From Notamacropus eugenii (Eukaryota; Chordata; Mammalia; Diprotodontia; Macropodidae): a stretch of 64,000 bases of DNA. The DNA is taken from assembly GCF_028372415.1 (NCBI RefSeq), contig NC_092875.1, positions 351,436,225 to 351,500,224 of the forward strand. Reading direction: 5' to 3'. How positions within the stretch are numbered: the first letter of the stretch is position 1; the number at the start of each line of letters is the position of its first letter. This document shows, piece by piece, positions 57,291 to 64,000 of the stretch. The notes beneath the pieces are model-generated. The model saw only the letters and a program-made list of their open reading frames with translations. It was not told the DNA's origin and did no database searches. Both the position numbers and the translations under genes were made by a program.

Positions 57291-57729
57291 CAATAAGAAG
57301 GATTTAATAGATAAGGAAAAGGTTGGCAATTATGAAGAATGTGGGGTCAATCTTCTAAAAAGAAAGACGGGAGGGGAATGAACCAAAGTTGCATACATGG
57401 AGTTTAGCTGTGGCTAGAGAAAGGCTATCTCTTTGTTAAATACTGCAGTGAAAGAGAAGAGAGTAGAGAATGATGTCAGAGAGATGTGGAATGAAGAAAA
57501 GAGGAAAAGAAAGCTCCCTCTTTTTTATTTCATTGAACTAAATGGCAATATGGTCATCAATAGAGAGGGTGGGCAAAAGAGGGCAATATGTGAAAGACTT
57601 AAGAAGAAAAATTTTCAAATTATTTCTGAGAATTTATAAAGAATAGATGTATTGTGTTAGCCTCACAATGAGGTTGTTGGGCTAATTGAACTCCAAGTTG
57701 CCTTCCACTTTTATGTCAATTTGGAAGTT
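57291..57729. other. Unassigned, purine-rich
   Basis: May be the first part of the ancient repeat that is recognisable from 57730. No gene. Confidence 0.35.
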
Positions 57730-57990
57730 TCATGGAGGATGAATAGGAAAGGAAAGAGGATGGATACAAGGAAACCACTTAGAAGGGAATTAAAATTGTA
57801 CAGGCAAGAGGGGAAGAGAGCCTAAAATAGGTGATGGTAATATCAGAGGAGAAAAAAAGAGACCGATAGATGTTGAAGAGGTAGAAGTGATACAATTTGG
57901 TAACTGATTGATGAGGGATGAAGAAATAGGAAGTATTGTGAATTACTTCAGGTTGCAAACCTGGGTGATTGAAAGGATGAGGTTGACTTC
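57730..57990 (+). mobile_element. Ancient interspersed repeat, copy 4 (3' part)
   Basis: GAAGAGGTAGAAGTGATACA, ATTTGGTAACTGATTGATGA and CAAACCTGGGTGATTGAAAG match the distal part of the family seen at 41.56-42.48 kb. Confidence 0.6.
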
Positions 57991-58044
57991 TAAATGGAAC
58001 ATAACTCTACAGACAGTAGAATTCTCAAAATACTCATGTTTATA

Positions 58045-58790
58045 GTTAATGTACTATCATATTTTGCTGAAGCATGTCCATTTCACCTTTGCAGTACATG
58101 TCAAATATACTCCCTTCCCTCCTCTGATATTGTCACTGCCCTAATACAAACCTTCATAACCCCATACCTGGACTATTGTAATAACCACTTGGTTATTCTG
58201 CCTCCTATAGTCCCCATTTACCCATGGAGTGTATCCTTCATTTAAGCCACCAAAATGGTTTTCCTAAAGTTCAGGTCTAATCATTACCCTACTACCCAAG
58301 AAACTAGAGTGGATTCCTATTACCTTTAAGATTAAAATCTTTTGGCATTCAAAGCATTTCATAACCTACTTTGACTACCTTTACAATCTTCACATACCTC
58401 AGAACCTCTCCCCCTCCATATTCTTTAACCCAAAAATGTTGGCCTCCTTGCTGTTCCTTGAAGAAATCATTCCATCTCTTGGCTCCAGGCATTTTTACTA
58501 GTTTTCTCTCATAACTAGAAGATTCACCCTAGCTTCCTTCAAGTCCCAGCTAAAACATTATCTTCTATAGGAAGCCTTTCCAGACTCCTCTTGATTCTAG
58601 TGTATTCTCTCTGTTGATAATTTTCAAATTAACCTATATATAGCTTGTTTACATGCAGTTATTTCTATGTTTGTCCACCTAGAGCTCCTAAAGGAACACG
58701 ACTTTTTTTTTTTTTTGCTTTATTTTGCCTAGCACAGTACTTGACACATGGTAGGAACTTAATAAATGCTTATTTATTAACTATGTCAAA
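58045..58790 (+). mobile_element. L2 LINE 3' end, long
   Basis: ACCTGGACTATTGTAATAAC, TTCTGCCTCCTATAGTCCCC, AATGGTTTTCCTAAAGTTCA, AAACTAGAGTGGATTCCTAT, TTCAAGTCCCAGCTAAAACA, GGAAGCCTTTCCAGACTCC, TAGCACAGTACTTGACACAT and CTTAATAAATGCTTATTTAT: the complete L2 3' order over about 740 bases. Confidence 0.9.
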
Positions 58791-59064
58791 TCCCATAACA
58801 CTTTAGGCCATCCTTAATTACATTCATGGCCTCTCAAAAAAGACCAGTTTATTAGTCCACACAGGAAAGTGAAGTATTGAAGAATGCATGCTGGCATGCA
58901 GTTTCAGTTGATGAGTTTCAGTTGAATGAAAAGATCAGAGTTAGTCAATAACACAGATTTTTAGCTACATATCAAAGTTGGACAATGAGCTGGGCCCAGA
59001 ACTGTTAATAGAAAAAGGAAAGTTGATTGAACTCCATATGGGAAATGATATATTATTTTTGTAA

Positions 59065-59205
59065 ATTTAGATAGAAAAGTTTAAAGATTATCTCATTCTT
59101 CTCATTTGACAGGTAAGAAAATCTCAGAGAGGCTGAACATTTTGTCCAAAATCACGCAGGTATTAAGTGATAGGACTCAGATTCGGATGTATACTGTTTA
59201 ACCCA
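59065..59205 (-). mobile_element. MIR, reverse
   Basis: TCATTTGACAGGTAAGAAAA, TCTCAGAGAGGCTGAACATT and TGATAGGACTCAGATTCGG. Confidence 0.7.
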
Positions 59206-59829
59206 ACCCAGGGACCTTTGCCACTACTTTATACTACTTGAGCTCCCTGCTGCTAAGGGATACATCTGTGTATATACATACACGTATACACATATGCTCG
59301 CATATTTATGTATATGTGCATACATTTATACATCTTACAACATATGGAACAGTCAGTACCAGGCATACCCTAACCTGCGTTCCAAGGGGAAAAAGGTGTC
59401 TCAGCATAGTTCCTCTGTAAATAAGATTTGTCACTGCACTGAAATTAAATTTATTTTCATTTATGTTAATCACGGTCATTTTGTATATTGTTTTTGTGGT
59501 TCTGTCTCCTTTATTTTTGTGTCAGTTCACACAAATCTCATTTTTAAAAATTGCTTATGTTCATTTTTTCTTACAGTATACTAGTTTGTTCATATACTAC
59601 CAGTTGTGGAAACATTTTCCCATCAGTGGATACTCTTTTTTACAAGTTTTATTTTCCTTTTTGTTCATTTTCCCCCTTGCTACTAAAAAAGGATCTACTA
59701 CAAATATTTTGGTGTAAATGAGACTATTTTGTAGTGCTTTAGATTTTGACAACTTCTCTTGTAGTATAATATACTGTTTTTTATATACCAAGCATCCTTT
59801 TTTTTGTTTTGAAAATGACATCCCTCAAG

Positions 59830-60040
59830 ATCAAGTTCAGATGATAGCCTCTCCATATATCCCCTCATTCCCTGGTTAGAAGTCAGAATCTATCTCTGTC
59901 TTTGGCATGCCACTGTGTTTCTTCCTCTGTGGTACATACATATCATACAGTCTCTTGTGAAACTAGATTAGAAGCTTCTTGAGGGCAGAAATTGTGTTAT
60001 TTCCTTCATACTCATAGGAGGCACTAAAAAGTAGGTTGAA
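59830..60040 (+). mobile_element. L2 3' end
   Basis: ATATCCCCTCATTCCCTGG, AACTAGATTAGAAGCTTCTT, GAGGGCAGAAATTGTGTTAT and CATAGGAGGCACTAAAAAGT. Confidence 0.7.
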
Positions 60041-60854
60041 ATGTCAAGAATGGTATATATGAACAAACTGCCAGAATACTCAGGAGGGAGACAAAGGAGA
60101 AAAGAATAGATAAGACATTGTCATCGTGGATGATTCCCTTAATAGATAATCAGGGTCTGATAATGGTGAAGGAAAAGATTATGTAGCTTCTCAAATATCA
60201 AGCACCCAGGAATTCTAATTCTTCATGATTTCAGCCTCATCCATTATTTTATTATAGCTTATTTTAAGTTACTGTTTCTAAAATCTATATTTGAGTCAAT
60301 GCCTAGATAGCTGAATTAGAAAATGGTATAGATCATTTCAAAATAACTGAAAGGATCTAAAATGAAGATAAACAGGAGGAGATTCCTCTTTCTGGAGTAA
60401 GAAAGAGGTGTGTGACATTCAGGGAATGAGGAAAATGGATTGTGACACTGTCAACAGCCCCAGCACGCAGATATAGGCACTTAAATAACCAACTTGCTAA
60501 ATATATTGTCACTAAAATAAATACTGCATTTTCTCTTACTAAGGGTGCCCTTAATTCATTCAGAAGCTAAAAATAAGAGTTAGTTATAGTTCTTATAAAA
60601 AGGACACTTGGCTACAAGCTTCACTCACATAACTCTATTGCTAATTTTTGGTTATTAATGTCAGAGGCACTGAGGTCAACCAGCTCCACAATAGTGCCAC
60701 ATATAGTATGTGAATGACTCAGTCTATTCTGAAACTTTGGACAAGTACAGGATGAAACTGGACACAAGATATTATGCAGAGAACAAAATCACCAGTTTGG
60801 TCTTGAGGTCACATTGAGAAGTCAGCAAGAAATATGACTACTTGCATTATGACA
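60041..60854. other. No recognised feature
   Basis: Unique-looking sequence. No gene or repeat recognised. Confidence 0.45.
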
Positions 60855-60985
60855 ATAATGCCTTACATTTTTAAAAGCATGGCCCAATACAGGTGATGCT
60901 CACAGAAATCCTCTTTAGGAGGTACAATGGGTATTATTATACCCATGTGCTGCATGAAGAAAGTGAAGATCGGGAAATAATAACA
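60855..60985 (-). mobile_element. MIR, reverse
   Basis: TACATTTTTAAAAGCATGGC, AGAAATCCTCTTTAGGAGGT, GGGTATTATTATACCCATG and GAAGAAAGTGAAGATCGGG. Confidence 0.65.
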
Positions 60986-61037
60986 ATAAGCTAGCTGACA
61001 TTTCGAAAAATTGTTAAAAATTGTTTGAAAAATTGTT

Positions 61038-61070
61038 GGATTGTTAACAATCCATTTGTTGAAAAATGGA
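61038..61070. repeat. Overlapping palindrome and hairpin
   Basis: GGATTGTTAACAATCC at 61038-61053 is a perfect 16-base palindrome. Its last three bases begin TCCATTTGTTGAAAAATGGA (61051-61070), whose 7-base ends are inverted. No surrounding element explains it. Confidence 0.8.
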
Positions 61071-62199
61071 TTATCTGCAATATTTTTTTTAAATGACACA
61101 ACAATTTGGTTCAATTGTCTTTCCAGGATTACTTCACAAGACTCTCCTTAACAACCTATTTATTTCACTGAAAGCAGCCTACTTTTACTATCTACATTGC
61201 ATTTTATCCTCTGTCTCTGCTTAAAAAATGCTTTTTGACTGACCATACAGCTGTACTTTTTTGCACTATGAGTCCACAAATGAACCACCAAGGATTGAAA
61301 AAAAATTCTTTCTAAAAAAAAATCCTTAATATTATGAAACTAGGTACTTAACTACTAAGCTTGACTGATATGCTCATAGAGCACAGGCCCAGAACTGTGT
61401 GAGGTGGTATTGACAGCTCCCACTTAAAGGACCCTCCTTTTATTTTTGATTAAGGCCCCAGTGCAGGCTATAGACAAAAACAAGTAAAAGCCAGAAGAGC
61501 AAAACCACTGGGCCACTCTCTTGACAATTCTGACTGAACCTAGGTGCAAAGTGTCCTTGAGCCCTACAGAAGGACTCACCATGGGTTAAGCATGGCCCTG
61601 TTTTCCTATTTGGGTATCAAGAATTCTAATTTGATATTAGAAGAAAACTTAATGTTGTCTATCTTCAGATCATACAGATTAAACCAGAGATCTGAAAGGG
61701 ATTCAGAAGAAACATCAGTGTTAAAAATGGAACTATTTTACATAGATGTATATGTGTGTGTATGTGTATGTATGTGTACACATACATATGACTGCACATT
61801 TATATTATTTAATATGTAATATTATATAATAGCAAATTTATATAAAGTGATATGTATATATAGTCAAATAACCAAAAATAAACATCCATTTCATTGTAGA
61901 TATATAAAATTTAACACTTCTTGGCCAAAAAGGAAAGAAATTATAAAACATTCTTAGAACAGATGAGAAACACATCAAAAATCAATTGCTATACGCCATT
62001 GGATTTGGTGAAGGTAATGAAGGATAATTTCTATTTGTATAGAGCCTATCAAACAGCTAAAATCAAATAAAAGAATCAGAAGGTCATCCACAGACAAGTG
62101 TTGTGTGGACTTGGTCAACATGGAATCTTTGAATAAATGTTTGAGTCACTGGATGAAAAGAGTCAAGATCCAAGAACTGGGTTAGAGCTTTAGGCCAAA
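61071..62199. other. Unassigned, with a TG/TATG tract at 61747-61795
   Basis: The microsatellite explains the Val-Cys frame at 61544-61819. No other feature recognised. Confidence 0.45.
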
Positions 62200-62985
62200 T
62201 ATAATGAAATGGATTTTAATGAGAAGTAATGTAATTTGGGTGCAAGAACCCATCATTATCAGTCCAAGATGGGGGAGCCAGTAATATATAGAAAATAGAC
62301 ATAGGGGCTTTAGTGGACTGAAAGTGCAATATATGATAGTACCAACCCAACCAAACAAAACCAAAGTGATCTTGGGGTACATTAGAAGAGGCCAGATTCC
62401 AGGAATAGGTAGGGGATTGTCTCATTGTACGTTGTCTCCATTAGACTTCATTTGAAGCATCAACTTTTCTTTACAATGTCACAGCTGAATAACGGTGCTG
62501 ATAAACTAGAGAGAGTATCTGAAGAAAAGATCAACAAGGACAGTAAAGTGCCTTGATCTCATGTTATATGAAGACTCATTGAAATTGAAAGAATTAGAAA
62601 TGTTGAGCTTTCAAAAGAGAAGACATAGGGGAAATACGAGAGCCTTCTTAAAGTATTTCAATAACTGACATTTGGGGGATGGATTAGACTCTTCAGTTTC
62701 AGAGGTCAAAATGAGGAACAATTGGTAGAAATAATACAGAATCAAATTTATATTTGATATCAGGGGAGATTTTTAAAATATATAAAAACTTTTGCCATTC
62801 ATGGCTTTCTCAAAGTGAAATGAAATGCCTTAGAAGATGGTGAGTTATTTGCCTTGAACATCTTCAAGCAAAAACAACTATGTCTTAGGTATATCATAGC
62901 GAGGTTTCCTTCAGTATGTGGACTACGTAACTACTGAAGCCACCTTCAGTTCTCAAAGTATGTAATTCTAGGACTAGTCCTAGGG
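62200..62985 (+). mobile_element. L3/CR1-like LINE 3' region
   Basis: AAGTGATCTTGGGGTACATT, CTGATAAACTAGAGAGAGTA, TATGAAGACTCATTGAAATT, TTCAAAAGAGAAGACATAGG, GGATGGATTAGACTCTTCAG and GTATGTAATTCTAGGACTAG follow the sense L3/CR1 tail order. The minus frames at 62182-62425 are antisense shadows. Confidence 0.65.
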
Positions 62986-63089
62986 ACATTTTTATTGACC
63001 ACCTCAAAAAGATGAAAAGGAAATAATATTAACATTTACATTAATAATAATAGTCTTACATAGAGCTCTTTTGCTTAGAAAGTGTTCTC

Positions 63090-63285
63090 TACGCATTCAA
63101 TTCAGTTTGGCAAATATTTATGAAGTGATAATTAGATGGGAAACACTGCTTGGCACTAGAATTATAAAATCAAAAAAGTCTCCATTCTCAAGAGTCTTTC
63201 ACTCTACTGTGGGGATACAACATTTGTACAGATGAGCAAATAGAGGGTAATGAAAGGAAAGAAGAAGCACTAACAATTATGAAAG
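63090..63285 (+). mobile_element. L2/MON-like ancient repeat
   Basis: AAATATTTATGAAGTGATAA, AACACTGCTTGGCACTAGAA and CATTCTCAAGAGTCTTTCAC. Confidence 0.55.
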
Positions 63286-63304
63286 AGCATTCAGGCATGG
63301 CTTA

Positions 63305-63425
63305 TTTAATAATTGCAACTATGTGAGGTGGGTAACACTGCTTTTGTTATCTCCATTTTACACATGAAGAAGCTGAGACTCAAAGAGGGAAGTGACTTGC
63401 CAAGTGTCATACAGGTGTATCCTGA
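63305..63425 (-). mobile_element. MIR, reverse
   Basis: TGTGAGGTGGGTAACACTGC, TCTCCATTTTACACATGAAG, GCTGAGACTCAAAGAGGGA and AGTGACTTGCCAAGTGTCAT. Confidence 0.8.
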
Positions 63426-63461
63426 AACTCATTCAGCTCTCTCCACTTCCTTATAATTCTA

Positions 63462-64000
63462 TGTTGGCAAAATGGCTAATATGACAGAAAAGGAAAATGA
63501 TAAATGGTGGAGAGGATGTGGGAAAAATGACACTACTGCACTGTTGGTGGAGTTGTGAACTGATCCAACCATTTTGAAGCCCAATTTGGGACTATGCCCA
63601 AAGGGCTATAAAACTGTGTGGACCATGTGATTCAGAAATACCATTACTAGGTCTATACCTAAAGAGATCATAAATAAAGGGAAAAGGACCCACTTATACA
63701 AAAATATGTATAGTAGCTCTTTTTGTGCTGGCAGACAATTGGAAATTTAGGGGTACTCATCAATTGGGGAATGGCTGAACAATTTGTGGTATGTGAATGT
63801 AATGGAATGTAAAGGATCCAAGACAATTCAAAAGGACTCATGATAAAAAACGCTATCACCCTCCAGAAGAAAAACTGATGTTATTTGATGGCAGATCAAA
63901 GCATTTTAGTTTTACTTTCTCTTTTCGTGTTTTTTTGGAGGTCTATTTCTTTTCTGATACTATGACTAACATAGAAATATGCTTTACATGATTGTACATA
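63462..64000 (+). mobile_element. L1 3' part, running off the window
   Basis: TGGCAAAATGGCTAATATGA, TGGAGAGGATGTGGGAAAAA, CTGTTGGTGGAGTTGTGAAC, CCAAAGGGCTATAAAACTGT, AATTGGGGAATGGCTGAACA and, after a deletion near 63815, ATCCAAGACAATTCAAAAGG. The 3' UTR (GCTTTACATGATTGTACATA) continues past 64000. Confidence 0.9.

Overview
This window looks like intergenic or deep-intronic DNA from a marsupial nuclear genome. I find no intact host protein-coding gene, no rRNA or tRNA gene, no CRISPR array and no prokaryotic-type operon. The marsupial reading rests on the repeats: many copies of the tRNA-headed SINE that opens GGCAGCTAGGTGGCACAGTG, a second marsupial SINE (near 261, 29052 and 44085), MIR, L2, L3/CR1-like and RTE-like LINEs, marsupial-type L1s, and L1 relatives that carry only ORF1 (HAL1-like). 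The DNA is AT-rich and CpG-poor. The 5' UTR of the youngest element (about 54.8-55.5 kb) is clearly more GC-rich than its surroundings.

Layout. 0-7 kb: SINE, GA and GAAG microsatellites, MIR, and a quiet stretch at 2.5-4.1 kb with regulatory-looking motifs. 7-12.5 kb: a 5'-truncated L1, an L3 copy, and the 3' end of an RTE-clade LINE with its terminal zinc finger. 12.5-16.4 kb: SINEs plus an unidentified minus-strand coding remnant at 15.3-16.2 kb. 16.4-20.3 kb: an L1 ORF2 fragment joined to an ORF1-bearing element, both minus strand. 21-27 kb: L3, a decayed plus-strand HAL1-like element, two HAL1 tails, a minus-strand RTE endonuclease-RT fragment and a possible LTR. 27.7-30.7 kb: L2 and an L3 LINE broken by two SINEs. 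30.7-34.5 kb: almost repeat-free, with the best candidate for a conserved noncoding element (about 32.8-33.35 kb). 34.5-38.4 kb: two plus-strand L1 3' ends. 39.6-39.9 kb: a fragment of Ty3/gypsy-type reverse transcriptase. 41.5-50.5 kb: dense nested repeats. 51.8-55.5 kb: a RAN processed pseudogene whose 3' UTR was split by a nearly complete HAL1-like element with an open 362-residue ORF1. 55.5-64 kb: L2, L3, MIR, microsatellites and an L1 running off the window end.

No genes cooperate here. The useful content is the nesting order of retroelements, one open ORF1 that might still be expressed, two unusual coding relics (gypsy RT and the unidentified 15-16 kb remnant), and a few putative regulatory stretches. 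Family names come from remembered consensus patterns. Repeat boundaries are approximate unless a motif fixes them.
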